Source of the DNA: Pirellulaceae bacterium
GTDB lineage: Bacteria; Planctomycetota; Planctomycetia; Pirellulales; Pirellulaceae
DNA length: 64,000 nucleotides
NCBI GenBank assembly: GCA_029243025.1
Contig: JAQWSU010000034.1
Span: 186,001 to 250,000, forward strand
Direction of reading: 5' to 3'
A program made the position numbers and the translations under genes. Of the stretch, positions 8,652 through 19,133 are shown piece after piece. The stretch's first letter is position 1. Every line of letters starts with the position of its first letter. The notes beneath the pieces were generated by a model. It was not told the DNA's origin, searched no databases, and worked only from the letters and a program-made list of their open reading frames with translations.

Positions 8652-10451
8652 TCAGTCTTTGTTTTTAGCGCCGAGTACCGACACAAAAGCTTTTTGCGGT
8701 ATGTTAACCTGACCGAACTGCTTCATCTTTGCCTTGCCCTTCTTCTGTTTATCGAGCAGCTTATTTTTCCGGGTCACATCGCCACCATACAACTTGGCAG
8801 TCACATCTTTTCGATAGGGCTGAATTGTCGATCGGGCAATCACTTTACCGCCAATAACTCCCTGAATCGGAATTTTGAATTGGTGGCGTGGAATCGCCTC
8901 GGCCAATTGCTCGCAGTAATGAAGAGCGCGAGTTCGAGCCTTTTCACGGTGCACGAGATACGAGAGTGTATCGACAGGCTCCTTATTGACGAGGATATCA
9001 ACCTTGACCACATCGGTTTTACGGTAATCAGTCGGCGTGTAATCAAACGAACCGTAACCACGCGTAATCGTTTTAAGCTTTCCGTAAAAGTCGAACAACA
9101 CTTCTCCAAGCGGCATCTCACTCACCACCTCCACTCGTCCCGCAAACAAATAATTCATCGTTTGGCTTTCCGAGCGGTGTTCTCGGCATAGCTCCATCAC
9201 GGGTCCTACATATTCTTCCGGCGTCAGGATGGAAGCCTTGATATAGGGCTCCGTCGCCGATTCGATCTGCATAGGATCTGGCCAATTACTGGGGTTATCC
9301 ACCTCGATCGTCCGACCATCCTTCAATGTTAATTCGTACTGCACGGACGGCGCCGAAATCACCAGACCGATGTCAAATTCTCTCTGCAAGCGTTCTTGAA
9401 TCACATCCAGATGTAACAAGCCGAGAAAACCACAGCGAAAACCAAAGCCCAGTGCTGCCGAGCTATCTTTCTCATAGGTGAGCGCTGCATCGTTAATCGC
9501 CAGCTTGTCTAAGGCTTTTGTCAAATCCTTGTATTCGTCTGAATTCATCGGATAGATCGAGGAAAAGACAACCTGCTTGGCTTCCTGATAACCGGGAATC
9601 GGCTCCGCCGCCGGTCGCTCCAACAACGTGATGGTGTCACCAATCTCAATCTCCTGAACGCTCTTGATTCCGGCGACGATGTAACCCACCTCCCCGGCAG
9701 TCAATTGCTCTTTCTTATTGAGCTTTAACTGATTGAAGCCTAGTTCTTCGACGTTAAAATCGCGATCGGAGTGCATAAAGTGAATCGTATCACGAGGCTT
9801 TAAGCAGCCATCCATCACGCGACATTGCAAGATCACGCCTCGATAAGAATCGAAATGAGCGTCGAAGACCAGCGCCTTCAACGGTGCTTCCGGATCGCCC
9901 GTCGGAGCCGGCAACTTTTCCACCACACCCGCAAGAATATCCTCGATCCCTTCACCCGTCTTCGCGGACACCGGAATCGCCTCAAACGGATCCAGCCCCA
10001 AATCCGCGTCAATTTCTTCGCGGACTCGATCCACATCTGCTGCCGGCAGATCAATTTTATTGATGACCGGCAACAACTCCAAATCATGATCCATCGCTAA
10101 ATAGAGATTCGCCACTGTCTGAGCCTCAACACCTTGCGAAGCATCGACAATGATCAAAGCTCCCTCGCACGCCATCAAGGAGCGTCTTACCTCGTGGGAA
10201 AAATCGACGTGCCCCGGCGTGTCGATCAGGTTCAGCAGATAATCTTTGCCATCCGGAGCACGATAAGAAAGCGTGATCGTGTTACTTTTGATCGTGATTC
10301 CGCGCTCTCGCTCGATATCCATGGCATCGAGTAACTGATCTCGGAATTCCCGCTGGGTGACGGCACCACAGGCCTGAATCAGACGATCCGCCAAGGTGGA
10401 CTTCCCATGATCAATGTGAGCAATGATGCAAAAATTCCTGATGTGCTTCAT
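8652..10451 (-). CDS. lepA: Elongation factor 4 (LepA), ribosome back-translocase GTPase
   Basis: The start at 10451 (ATG of MKHIRNFCIIAHIDHGKST) gives 599 residues, the normal LepA length; the frame stays open upstream to 10577 but that extension is not conserved in the family. Visible motifs: G1 AHIDHGKST, G2 region with RGITIKS, G3 DTPGH, G4 NKIDLP, the EF-Tu-like domain II, and the LepA-specific C-terminal domain with AFVSVLGAKNKD at the end. LepA is a translational GTPase acting on stalled or mistranslocated ribosomes. It is a conserved core gene, oriented opposite to the accessory genes at 1-8 kb. Confidence 0.96.
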   Translation of the reverse strand: MKHIRNFCIIAHIDHGKSTLADRLIQACGAVTQREFRDQLLDAMDIERERGITIKSNTITLSYRAPDGKDYLLNLIDTPGHVDFSHEVRRSLMACEGALIIVDASQGVEAQTVANLYLAMDHDLELLPVINKIDLPAADVDRVREEIDADLGLDPFEAIPVSAKTGEGIEDILAGVVEKLPAPTGDPEAPLKALVFDAHFDSYRGVILQCRVMDGCLKPRDTIHFMHSDRDFNVEELGFNQLKLNKKEQLTAGEVGYIVAGIKSVQEIEIGDTITLLERPAAEPIPGYQEAKQVVFSSIYPMNSDEYKDLTKALDKLAINDAALTYEKDSSAALGFGFRCGFLGLLHLDVIQERLQREFDIGLVISAPSVQYELTLKDGRTIEVDNPSNWPDPMQIESATEPYIKASILTPEEYVGPVMELCREHRSESQTMNYLFAGRVEVVSEMPLGEVLFDFYGKLKTITRGYGSFDYTPTDYRKTDVVKVDILVNKEPVDTLSYLVHREKARTRALHYCEQLAEAIPRHQFKIPIQGVIGGKVIARSTIQPYRKDVTAKLYGGDVTRKNKLLDKQKKGKAKMKQFGQVNIPQKAFVSVLGAKNKD

Positions 10452-10807
10452 TCGACCGATTCTTTTGCAAAAGTGACATACTTCGACTTTTCCATCGATT
10501 TTAGTCAAAGAGGCTGGAAACTGTGAGGGGCTTGCCGCCGGACTGACAAGAATTTCAGGACGGACCTTTCCACCCAATCGGGCTGACTCGATCGACGTCG
10601 CTCCCTATTCGGCAGCCTACCGCGCCGTTTCAATGATACCTGCTCTCAGCACGGCTTCGACAGTTGGATGACGACAGGATACGTCTCCCAACGTTTCTGC
10701 CCATCACAACAGTGGCGTCCTTTTGGAACGGATCCTGCTTGGACCGACCGGGGCCCCAACAGGACCAAAGGGCTCAGCGGTTGATGACTTACCCCCTCTC
10801 GCATATT

Positions 10808-12130
10808 TCAACTGACTGCGCAACTCGATACAGATCGTTGTGCCGTGTCGCCTGTCTTCCGTTTGCGTTTCTTTCCTGGGACAAAACGTCGCTTCGCCCG
10901 TGCGGGGGATTTTGAATTTCCCTGCCGACCTTGCTTCTCCACCGTGGGCAAACCTCGGCTTTCCTGGGAACCACTCCGAGCCGATTGGGAACCTACTTCG
11001 GATTGTTTTTTTTCCGTTCGCACAATTTTCTGGCCAATCAGGCGTTCGATCGAATGCAACTCGCCTCGTTCATCATCTGTACAAAATGAAATTGCAACTC
11101 CCTCGGCTCCAGCGCGGCCCGTACGACCGATTCGATGGACATAGCTTTCCGCCTCAACGGGCATATCGAAATTAATCACGTGGGTCACGCCATCAATATC
11201 GATACCTCGAGCGGCAACGTCAGTCGCCACAAGCACGGAGACCTGTTTACGTCGAAATGCCTCAAGCGCTTTCTGTCTTGCGGACTGGGATTTATTGCCA
11301 TGAATTGCTGCTGAAAACATGCCGGCTTTTTCAAGTTTCCTGGCCAAATTATTCGCACCGCGTTTGGTCCGTGTAAAAACGATTGCCCGCTCGACCGCCG
11401 CGTCCGCAAGCAAGTTTCGGAGTAAAGCAAGTTTATTACCGCGATCAACCATTCTCACTGATTGCTTGATTTGTGCGACACTCACAGATTTTTTCGGAGT
11501 GACATTAACGGAGACGGGATTAAACAGGAGTCGTTCCGACAGATCACGAATATTCGGTGGCATCGTGGCAGAAAAGAAGAGAGATTGGCGCTCTTTAGGC
11601 AGTTTTGCAATAATTTTTTTGAGCGCCGGCAAGAAGCCCATATCGAGCATTCTGTCGGCTTCATCGAGCACAAAGATTTCGACATCGCGTAAATCAACGT
11701 GGCCCTGCTCCATCAAATCCAAAAGGCGCCCCGGCGTAGCGACCAACACATCGGCCCGTCTTTTGAGTGACTCGACTTGCGAACCTTGCCCCACGCCGCC
11801 GTACACAAGTGCTCTTCGCACCCGCATGTACTTGCCGTAAACACGAAAACTTTCGTCAATCTGGATCGCCAACTCACGAGTTGGTGCCATGATCAGCGCG
11901 ATGGGGCGATGGGCTACGGTCTTGGGCTCGTTATGACCCAAGTAATCGAGAATTGGCAGCGCAAAGGCTGCCGTTTTGCCAGTCCCCGTCTGTGCACAAC
12001 CCAAAATATCCTGCCCTTCAATTGCTGGCGGAATGGTTTTCGCTTGGATGGGTGTCGGCGTCTCGTACTTTTGTTCGGCCAAGGCACGCTTAATTGGAGC
12101 GAACAAATCCATCGATTGAAAATTCTTCAA
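10808..12130 (-). CDS. rhlE: DEAD-box ATP-dependent RNA helicase, RhlE type
   Basis: A 440-residue DEAD-box helicase starting MKNFQSMDLFAPIKRAL. Motifs in order: Q motif (TPTPIQAKTIP), motif I AQTGTGKT, Ia PTRELA, GG, Ib TPGRLLD, motif II DEAD, motif III SAT, motif IV FTRTKRGA, V ATDVAARGID, VI HRIGRTGRAG. The last 80 residues are a basic, low-complexity tail (KRRFVPGKKRKRK) typical of RhlE proteins and probably RNA-binding. Role: RNA remodelling, ribosome assembly or mRNA turnover, in the cytosol. The assignment to RhlE rather than another DEAD-box subfamily rests on overall size and tail only. Confidence 0.9.
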   Translation of the reverse strand: MKNFQSMDLFAPIKRALAEQKYETPTPIQAKTIPPAIEGQDILGCAQTGTGKTAAFALPILDYLGHNEPKTVAHRPIALIMAPTRELAIQIDESFRVYGKYMRVRRALVYGGVGQGSQVESLKRRADVLVATPGRLLDLMEQGHVDLRDVEIFVLDEADRMLDMGFLPALKKIIAKLPKERQSLFFSATMPPNIRDLSERLLFNPVSVNVTPKKSVSVAQIKQSVRMVDRGNKLALLRNLLADAAVERAIVFTRTKRGANNLARKLEKAGMFSAAIHGNKSQSARQKALEAFRRKQVSVLVATDVAARGIDIDGVTHVINFDMPVEAESYVHRIGRTGRAGAEGVAISFCTDDERGELHSIERLIGQKIVRTEKKQSEVGSQSARSGSQESRGLPTVEKQGRQGNSKSPARAKRRFVPGKKRKRKTGDTAQRSVSSCAVS

Positions 12131-12635
12131 TTGTTTCTCTCATCTTCTGTTTGTCTGGCCTCGGCAAATATCCTGGTCTCTTCACCATTCAACATCCGCT
12201 GGAACGGCAGCCGGGCTTGGCGTTCAATCGCGAACCAGATCAAGGACAACCTGACCCGTGCGATTTCATCTGTAATTTGGAAGGCGTTGAAATGCTCAGC
12301 GTCTGGACCGTTTATGGGACAGAGAGCCTCGAACGCAGCTGTTCCAGAATCCGGGCTAACAAGAAAGTCCCGAAATTCGATGCGTCTTAACGACGCGAGC
12401 AACCTTCCAGAGCGGTCTCAGCGACCGTTAGTCAGCAGCAGTAGACGGTGAAAAACCTCTTTTCACCTGGCGAGTCGCCGAGAGGAACTCGGCATTTATC
12501 TCGAAGGTCAGGACTACGCCAGCGATCGAAATCTTGCAGTCGAACGCCACGTTTCTTGCTTTATCCTGACCAAGTCCACTCGAATAGGTCAATCTTCCAC
12601 TGACTTATTCGTCTAGGCAAAGCCTACACGCGCCC
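12131..12635. other. Intergenic stretch without a supported gene
   Basis: About 500 bp between the divergent helicase and oxygenase genes. A minus-strand frame of 91 codons (12127-12402) and plus-strand frames overlapping the helicase are open, but none shows a recognisable domain. Promoters for both flanking genes are expected here; no clear -35/-10 pair was identified. Confidence 0.5.
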
Positions 12636-13721
12636 TTGTTGATCGCAAAGGGCAAATCGCTTTTTCTGCCAATTTTCCCGACATGGGGGCAATTCGGGGC
12701 GCTAGTCGACCTCGGACACTTTCGCCAATCCGACCGCAGCGGCTGCCACCAACTTGTGAAACAAAAGCCAGTGATCAACAATAAACACCTCAACCCATCA
12801 AGCGAGGATCGCATTGTGCCCCGTCCATGGCAAGCCATCGAGCTCGACGCCGACCGCAACGCGAGCGAAACCCGTGACGCTGCCATCGCCCCCCTCGCGG
12901 CACTCATCTCAGGCGACATTCCAGCCATTGTGGTTCGACATGCTTTTCCCCAGTCCGATTGCCAGCATCTGATCCAGCGTTTGATCGCCCATCAACTGAT
13001 GTTCGAATCGCAAGACGAGCGAATCCAGCAAACGGCACTTTCCTCCTCGCAGTCTGATCGATGGACTCGGACTGGCTCCAATCCCACAGCGAGTTCTCAC
13101 CGCCGAATTGATATTGGCACGAGCCTGGGCAACCACGGCGATGATCGGGAGGAATTTTTTCGTCGCGCCGCAGAGACACACCAACTTTTCGACGAATTGT
13201 TCTCGGCTCCACCTAACCCGATTCAACTCGTTTACCAATGGCTACAACGTCTGACTCCCAATAAACGCGTAATCACGGCGATTGAATCCGATGGCCGCCA
13301 ATATGGTCCAGCCATTTTCCGCGTGCATTATGGCGGATACACCTACCCACCACATTTCGACAGCGTTCGAAATCGCGAAGCAAGAACCGATTACTCGATT
13401 TATCGATTTGACCATCAGCTTGCCGGAGTGCTCTGCCTACAAAATACCGTCCGTGACGGCCAGGTCGCACAAGGCGTGGTTTACCAGCAAGCATGGGAAC
13501 CCCGCCTCGATCCCTACTTAAAAAACAATCGCTTCCACGACTTTGTCAAACAGAACGACATTCCGCGTTGTTTGGTCGAATTGGAACCCGGTGACCTTTA
13601 CTTCTTTAACACGGGCATGATTCACGAAGTGCCGGGCGTAGATGGATCCCTGCCGCGCGTTGTATTAGCAACTTTCATCGGCTACAGCGATGACGAGCCC
13701 GACGTGATGGTTTGGTCATAA
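12636..13721 (+). CDS. 2-oxoglutarate/Fe(II)-dependent oxygenase (prolyl 4-hydroxylase-like)
   Basis: The C-terminal half shows the 2OG-Fe(II) facial triad: HFDS (HxD) at about residue 240 and a distal His in GMIHEVPG about 90 residues later, followed by RVVLATFIGY with the co-substrate-binding Arg. The open frame begins with TTG at 12636; GTG at 12771 (before INNKHLNP) is an alternative start, giving 316 residues, and I cannot decide between them. The first 45 residues of the longer form do not look conserved. Substrate unknown; relatives hydroxylate proline or other residues or act as small-molecule oxygenases. It converges with the LRR gene (17 bp between stops). Confidence 0.7.
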   Translation: MLIAKGKSLFLPIFPTWGQFGALVDLGHFRQSDRSGCHQLVKQKPVINNKHLNPSSEDRIVPRPWQAIELDADRNASETRDAAIAPLAALISGDIPAIVVRHAFPQSDCQHLIQRLIAHQLMFESQDERIQQTALSSSQSDRWTRTGSNPTASSHRRIDIGTSLGNHGDDREEFFRRAAETHQLFDELFSAPPNPIQLVYQWLQRLTPNKRVITAIESDGRQYGPAIFRVHYGGYTYPPHFDSVRNREARTDYSIYRFDHQLAGVLCLQNTVRDGQVAQGVVYQQAWEPRLDPYLKNNRFHDFVKQNDIPRCLVELEPGDLYFFNTGMIHEVPGVDGSLPRVVLATFIGYSDDEPDVMVWS

Positions 13722-13738
13722 ACACGCTCGACTCGGGA

Positions 13739-15403
13739 TCAGTTTCTAAGCGACGATGCATTGTCCTGATTGATCACGCAGCGAGGAATCTTTTTCTTGA
13801 GCCGCTGGATGCCTTGCTTGCTCACTTCAGTGTTCTTCAGATGCAATTCTCGCAAGCCTTTTAACTCCACCAAAGTATCGAGTCCCTTATCTGAGACTTC
13901 GGTATGATCGAGCCATAAGCTTTCCAGCTTCTGAAGCCCAACCAGATTCCGAAGCCCTGAATCAGTCACGTCCGTTTCTCCTAGATGGAGTCCTTTCAGT
14001 TCTTTTAGATTGGCAATCTGATGAAGCCCGTCATCTGAAATCCGATTGCCCCGCAGTCCCAGATAAACAAGCTGCGGCATCGCCGCCACATGCACGAGTC
14101 CAGCATCCGTGACTCGACTATTTCCAATCGGCAAATGCTGAAGCTGAGGCAGCGACTTCAAATGTCGCAAGGTCGCATTGCCAACCGGGCACTGATAGAG
14201 GTTGAGCCATTCGAGCTTCTTTAAACTGACCAGTTGCGCGATCCCCACATCGCTGATCGCCACGCCTTCCAACGATAGATCGGTCATTTCCTCATAATCG
14301 GCGAGCCACCCCAATTCATAGTCGGTCAGATTCGTACCATTTGCGTTGACTTCGACGACCTTCTTCCCACGCGAAAAAACGCTGGCGCCTCGCTTCCGCA
14401 GTTCCCGAATTCGTTCCTCTCGAGTCACTTGCCGCCATTGCTTGTATTCATCTTCGCAGTCTTCAGCACTGACAAAAGGCTTCCATACCATTCGACCACG
14501 AAATCCATACGTTTGATCGGTTTGCACCTGATTAATTACATACTGAAAATCCCAGGCGGGCCGCGGATGTTTTGGCACCTTAAATTTGAACAAACTAAAT
14601 CGAATTTGATCACGAGCTGAATAAAGTCGGTCGAACATCAAGACAAATGCCATCCCTCGCTCACTGCGGCCGAAATAGAACGGTTTCGAGATTCGAGGCC
14701 AATCATAGCTCCAGGTATTAAGTCTGAATTCCACATTATCATCAATCGCAAGTTCATCTGCCAAGAAACTTCGATACGTGCCGCCCTGATTCCAATCGAC
14801 ATGCCCTGGTGGTGCCGCCGCTTCCACCCAACGATCCGTCGTATCTTTCGCAGTTCGCCCACGAAAATGGAGCGCCACATTAGAAACATCATTCATGTAA
14901 TTGGCAAAAAACAATAAGGCGTATCCATGCTTTCCAAACAGAGACGCATCGCGAGGTGTGCAAGAAAATTCAAAGTCGATGTAATGTGGATCGACAACGT
15001 GATAAGTAAGGGTGCTATCCATTTTCCACGGGCTGTCCTTGGACCGCCGAACCAGCGTCCCCGATTTGCCATCCGAATCGCGAACCAACCGGTAGTTTCC
15101 AGACCTAGGAGTAAATTTATTGTTCGAATTCTTGCATCCTGAGATGATGTGTTCGAAATTCAGCCCAGCTGAAGCACCCGGTGTATCCGGATCAAATGCG
15201 TCAAAGTCTGGGGTTTTGTCGAGGTGGAACAATGAGTCCAAACCGCTGAGTATTCGTGGCGATTGAGAATTCCCCCGCAACGTCACCGATAACGCCCCGT
15301 TCCTCACCTTCATCACGTCAATCGGTGGAGTTTCCTCCGCAACAGCAGCCAAGCATCCAATGCTAAACAGCCCTACAGTCAACGCTCTGATACTCGTATA
15401 CAT
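13739..15403 (-). CDS. Secreted protein with C-terminal leucine-rich repeats
   Basis: 554 residues. A signal peptide is evident (MYTSIRALTVGLFSIGCLAAVAEE). Residues about 30-330 form a beta-rich region I do not recognise, with many aromatic residues. From about residue 370 there are six to seven LRRs of about 24 residues, with the pattern LxxLxxLxLxxTxVTDxGLxxL characteristic of planctomycete LRR proteins. Such proteins are thought to act in surface recognition, but no partner is indicated here. It is transcribed away from the YVTN/cytochrome gene, with a 390-bp divergent spacer. Confidence 0.85.
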   Translation of the reverse strand: MYTSIRALTVGLFSIGCLAAVAEETPPIDVMKVRNGALSVTLRGNSQSPRILSGLDSLFHLDKTPDFDAFDPDTPGASAGLNFEHIISGCKNSNNKFTPRSGNYRLVRDSDGKSGTLVRRSKDSPWKMDSTLTYHVVDPHYIDFEFSCTPRDASLFGKHGYALLFFANYMNDVSNVALHFRGRTAKDTTDRWVEAAAPPGHVDWNQGGTYRSFLADELAIDDNVEFRLNTWSYDWPRISKPFYFGRSERGMAFVLMFDRLYSARDQIRFSLFKFKVPKHPRPAWDFQYVINQVQTDQTYGFRGRMVWKPFVSAEDCEDEYKQWRQVTREERIRELRKRGASVFSRGKKVVEVNANGTNLTDYELGWLADYEEMTDLSLEGVAISDVGIAQLVSLKKLEWLNLYQCPVGNATLRHLKSLPQLQHLPIGNSRVTDAGLVHVAAMPQLVYLGLRGNRISDDGLHQIANLKELKGLHLGETDVTDSGLRNLVGLQKLESLWLDHTEVSDKGLDTLVELKGLRELHLKNTEVSKQGIQRLKKKIPRCVINQDNASSLRN

Positions 15404-15794
15404 TGCTCCGTCTTCTCCAGGCTGTCATGAGGATGCGTTAAGCAACGATCTTGAGTTGCTTGACAGGAAAGCGATTATAAACGCTTGCTGCGGGTAACAA
15501 CACAACCGATCGGGATCACGTCGCACAGGCCAGTCAGCAAAGAAATTCTAACAAGCGAGCACGGCAATCGACTTGCACGTCCGTTCTAGGGTATCGCCTC
15601 GCATTTCATTTCCGCAGAGTCCATCTGCAACCGCTGCGATAATGGTGCTTCATTTAATCCAGTTCCTCTCATGTGTAACCATCCGTATCGATTTAAATAA
15701 TCAGGTTGCGATCCTCAGCCCGTTGGCGACAATAATGGTTCGGCTACCGACACTCATGTCAACACTGCCTCATGAAATCACGAGAACAGTCACT
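15404..15794. other. Divergent intergenic region between the LRR and YVTN/cytochrome genes
   Basis: A plus-strand frame is open from 15573, but the signal peptide of the downstream protein starts at 15795, so this is probably non-coding and holds both promoters. I identified no convincing promoter or operator element. Confidence 0.45.
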
Positions 15795-18700
15795 ATGTTC
15801 AAAACGGCCATTGCCTTCGTTGCAGTCAACTCCGCTTTTTGCGTTTTGATCGGCGCAAATGTGATCCCCACCGCAACCGAAGGACAATCAACCGCGCAGG
15901 CAGGCGGCACGGACAAGGTGAAACCAACCGCGCCGCTTGGGACCTTGGTCGGTCATCCCACGTTTGTAAGCCCACACGCGTCGCCAATCGCACAACGTGA
16001 CGATCATGTATTTGTGGTGAATACACCCGCCGACACGGTCGATGTGATCAACGCATCAACGCGTGCCATCGTGGCTCGCGTAAAGGTTGGGATTGATCCC
16101 GTCAGTATCGCAATTCGCCCGGACGGAAAAGAAGTTTGGGTATCCAACCATGTATCGGATTCCATCAGCGTAATCGACAACGATCCGGGAAATCCAACCT
16201 ATCTCCAAGTGGTTGCCACGGTCCAAAAACTGGATTCCAAAACAAAAGCAACACGGTTTGACGAGCCCGTGGGAATAGCGTTTGCGAACAATTCAAAAGC
16301 CTACGTTGCGCTCTCCTCGGAAAATGTAATTGCCGTTATTGACACCGAAACACGAAGGATAAAAAAACGACTTAACATCACTGCTCAAGACCCGCGTGCT
16401 ATCCGGGTCCAGGGTAATCGGCTCTATGTCACCCCATTCGAATCGAACAACCAAACCCAACTCTCGGGTGGCACTGGAGACTTGGACGGTGATCTCGTAA
16501 CATTCAACGCGCATCAACACTCGATCGCGGTCAACAATGTTCTTTCTCTTGGCCACGTTGTTGACATCGTTAAACATCCAGAAGTACCTGATCGCGATCT
16601 CTATATATTCGATACCGAGACCGACGAACTTGTCGAAGTGGTCGATACGCTCGGCACCTTACTGTACGGACTGGCAGTCGATTCGACGGGAAATGTTTAC
16701 ATCGCACAGACCGATGCTCGTAATGAAGTGAACGGCCGTTCTGGCACCCAAGGACACGGCTTATCCGAACTCGAAAACAGGGCTTTCCTCAACCAGATTA
16801 CCAGCGTTGCATTCAAGGAGGGTGTTGCCAAACCTGCGAAGTTCATCAACCTTGAACCGTTACCCCCCAATCAGCCGGCCCCGGGCGAGGCATTGGCAAC
16901 CCCCTTCGCAATCGAAGTCAGTGCGGATGATTCTACCTTGATCGTATCTGCAGCGGGCTCTGACAAACTTTTCACGGTCGATACAGCCACCGGACAGCTA
17001 CTCGGTCGTACTGACGTGGGCGCTGTCCCACGTGGCATCGCCTTAGAAAATTCGCCCCAAGGAAAACCCGTGAAGGCCTGGGTACTCAACGCGGTAGCCA
17101 ACACAGTCTCGCTGGTTGACTTGTCGAATCGAACCCAACCCAAAGTGCTCGATACCATTTCCCTCCAAGACCCGACCCATCCAACAGTGAAGCAAGGTCG
17201 CATCGCATTCAACACCGCTTCCGCATCGACCACGGGCACTTTTTCTTGCGCCAGCTGCCATCCCGACGGGCATACGGATCAGCTTCTGTGGGTATTGAAA
17301 ACGCCCGTCGTGAGCGGTGGAAATCAGATTATGCCACGATCAACGATGCCGGTTCGCGGATTGAGAGACACAGCTCCCTTTCATTGGGATGGAATACCAG
17401 GCGATCCATACGGTGGCAACAATAGTGCCAACATTCACACTTCGGTCGAACCCAATAGCAACTTAGATATCCCGGAAAGCAGCACCCGTCATTTGATCGA
17501 TGGGGGAATCGCTGCAACCATGAGCCTCGTTGGCGACGCCACCGTCAATGACGAAGGAAAACCCGGCGCATTGACAGCGTCCGAACGTGATGCCATGGCA
17601 ATCTTCCTATTGAACGTACCCTACCCACCTGCCCAACGCCGTGCCTACACGAACGTCTTATCTCCCCGAGCAAAACAGGGATTTCGACTATTTCACATCG
17701 AAGGCGATCACCAAGGTCAACCGGAAGCCAACGTATGTGGCGATTGCCACCGCATGCCATTTTGGGTGAGCACCAACACGCCGGGAACTGGAATGGATGC
17801 GCCCACTTGGAGAGGCGCTTATGATCGCTTTCTAATTCTTCCCCAAGGTCGTCTAAACATCATTGACTTCGACTTCTACCGCAATATCGCCGAACGGGGT
17901 ATTCCGGAACGAAACATGTGGCAATTCTCTTGGGCAGGTCGCCGTCGTTTCGACCCCGTTTGGGACATGGTGTTGGAAGGGAGTACGGGATTCTCGGGTG
18001 CCTTCGCTCGTCAAGTCACCGTCGATCGTAACAGCCATCACCAAGAACTAACAACGGATCTCCTGAAAGCATTGGAACGGTCCGCTGTCGAAGGAGCCGT
18101 CGTGCTTACCGTTGAGGGGATGTTCCTAAACGAAATCGAACCTCGGCAGGCTAACCTACGTTTTGACCCCAGCTCACTCAAACCGGGTTACGTAGAAAGC
18201 AATGAGCAGGGCGAACCTTTAACTCGTGAGGATTTGTTGCAGCTCGCCTCCACGGGACAATTCGTCGGTACCTTTACAGCGCGTCACGGAGCCAATGCGG
18301 ATCTCGATCATCCCCAGCCCGCTATCTGGACCCTGGGCCCAATTGAACAACAAAGCGGGAGGCAGCAATTTCCAATTCTCTATCCAGGGCATCGTCAAAT
18401 GATCGTCAGCGCCCGTCACGTGCGTGAGGGAGCCCATTTGATCGTTGATGGAAGACGCGTTCCCGCCAAGTTGGAAGTCGAAGCAGAAACTCTCAAAATA
18501 GAAACTGCCCAGTTGCCGACAAGCGGAATGCATCTACTCCAAGTCCAAAACCCGAATGGAATGTTCAGCAACGACTTTATTTTTCATGTGGCGGACAATC
18601 AAAAAGACGCGGCGCAGGCAAATCGCAAACTGAATCAAGTCCAGACAGCGATCAATACTGCGGTCTCACGGGGCGATGATCGCCAAGTACGTCAACTACT

Positions 18701-19133
18701 CAACGCGGGTGTCGATCTGAACGCACGCCATCCTGATGAAGGGTCCACGGCACTCAGCACTGCCGCCTTGCATGGACAGCTTGAAATAGCCAACCTCTTA
18801 CTTGAGCGGGGAGCTGACCCTAACGCGACAAACAACGACGGCAATGCGCCTTTGCATGTAGCCGCCTTCCTCTGCCATGCTGACATCGTTGAGTTATTGC
18901 TTGACCGGGGCGCGTCAATCGAGCAAAAAAACAATCGTGGAGAAACGGCTGTCGATACCGTTTCGACACGCTGGAGCGACGAGCTAGCGGGATTCTATCG
19001 GGCAATCGCAGGAGCTGTACGCATCGAGATCGATTTAACACGAATCGAGAAAATTCGACCGCTCATTGCCAAAACCCTGCGGCAACATGCGGCCCACACG
19101 GCTTCCGATAGCGACTCCGACCGCGAACCCTAA
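15795..19133 (+). CDS. YVTN beta-propeller / di-heme cytochrome / ankyrin-repeat fusion protein
   Basis: ATG 15795 is chosen because it opens a signal peptide (MFKTAIAFVAVNSAFCVLIGA); the frame is open 74 codons further upstream, but that part reads as non-coding. The mature protein of about 1090 residues has a YVTN-type seven-bladed propeller (about 60-470; repeated VxVIDxxT blades), then a cytochrome-c-peroxidase-like part with heme motifs CASCH (residue 485) and CGDCH (residue 648), a beta-rich region with an IPT-like piece (about 880-945), and three ankyrin repeats (about 955-1065; TALSTAALHGQLEIANLLLERGADPN type). Propeller plus cytochrome fusions are common in planctomycetes; the ankyrin tail is an unusual extra. 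Probably periplasmic, with a possible redox or binding role. Confidence 0.82.
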   Translation: MFKTAIAFVAVNSAFCVLIGANVIPTATEGQSTAQAGGTDKVKPTAPLGTLVGHPTFVSPHASPIAQRDDHVFVVNTPADTVDVINASTRAIVARVKVGIDPVSIAIRPDGKEVWVSNHVSDSISVIDNDPGNPTYLQVVATVQKLDSKTKATRFDEPVGIAFANNSKAYVALSSENVIAVIDTETRRIKKRLNITAQDPRAIRVQGNRLYVTPFESNNQTQLSGGTGDLDGDLVTFNAHQHSIAVNNVLSLGHVVDIVKHPEVPDRDLYIFDTETDELVEVVDTLGTLLYGLAVDSTGNVYIAQTDARNEVNGRSGTQGHGLSELENRAFLNQITSVAFKEGVAKPAKFINLEPLPPNQPAPGEALATPFAIEVSADDSTLIVSAAGSDKLFTVDTATGQLLGRTDVGAVPRGIALENSPQGKPVKAWVLNAVANTVSLVDLSNRTQPKVLDTISLQDPTHPTVKQGRIAFNTASASTTGTFSCASCHPDGHTDQLLWVLKTPVVSGGNQIMPRSTMPVRGLRDTAPFHWDGIPGDPYGGNNSANIHTSVEPNSNLDIPESSTRHLIDGGIAATMSLVGDATVNDEGKPGALTASERDAMAIFLLNVPYPPAQRRAYTNVLSPRAKQGFRLFHIEGDHQGQPEANVCGDCHRMPFWVSTNTPGTGMDAPTWRGAYDRFLILPQGRLNIIDFDFYRNIAERGIPERNMWQFSWAGRRRFDPVWDMVLEGSTGFSGAFARQVTVDRNSHHQELTTDLLKALERSAVEGAVVLTVEGMFLNEIEPRQANLRFDPSSLKPGYVESNEQGEPLTREDLLQLASTGQFVGTFTARHGANADLDHPQPAIWTLGPIEQQSGRQQFPILYPGHRQMIVSARHVREGAHLIVDGRRVPAKLEVEAETLKIETAQLPTSGMHLLQVQNPNGMFSNDFIFHVADNQKDAAQANRKLNQVQTAINTAVSRGDDRQVRQLLNAGVDLNARHPDEGSTALSTAALHGQLEIANLLLERGADPNATNNDGNAPLHVAAFLCHADIVELLLDRGASIEQKNNRGETAVDTVSTRWSDELAGFYRAIAGAVRIEIDLTRIEKIRPLIAKTLRQHAAHTASDSDSDREP

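Noticed and set aside
8637-9191. 184-codon plus-strand frame opposite lepA
   Set aside because: It is the antisense of the conserved LepA C-terminal domain and shows no domain or ribosome binding site.
10451-10577. Upstream extension of lepA to an earlier start codon
   Set aside because: LepA proteins begin at MKHIRNFCIIAHIDHGKS; the extension has no family similarity.
12127-12402. 91-codon minus-strand frame upstream of the helicase
   Set aside because: It starts before and ends at the helicase start with no recognised family; probably chance.
11777-12451. 224-codon plus-strand frame overlapping the start of the helicase gene
   Set aside because: More than half lies antisense to the DEAD-box gene; the remainder has no recognisable domain.
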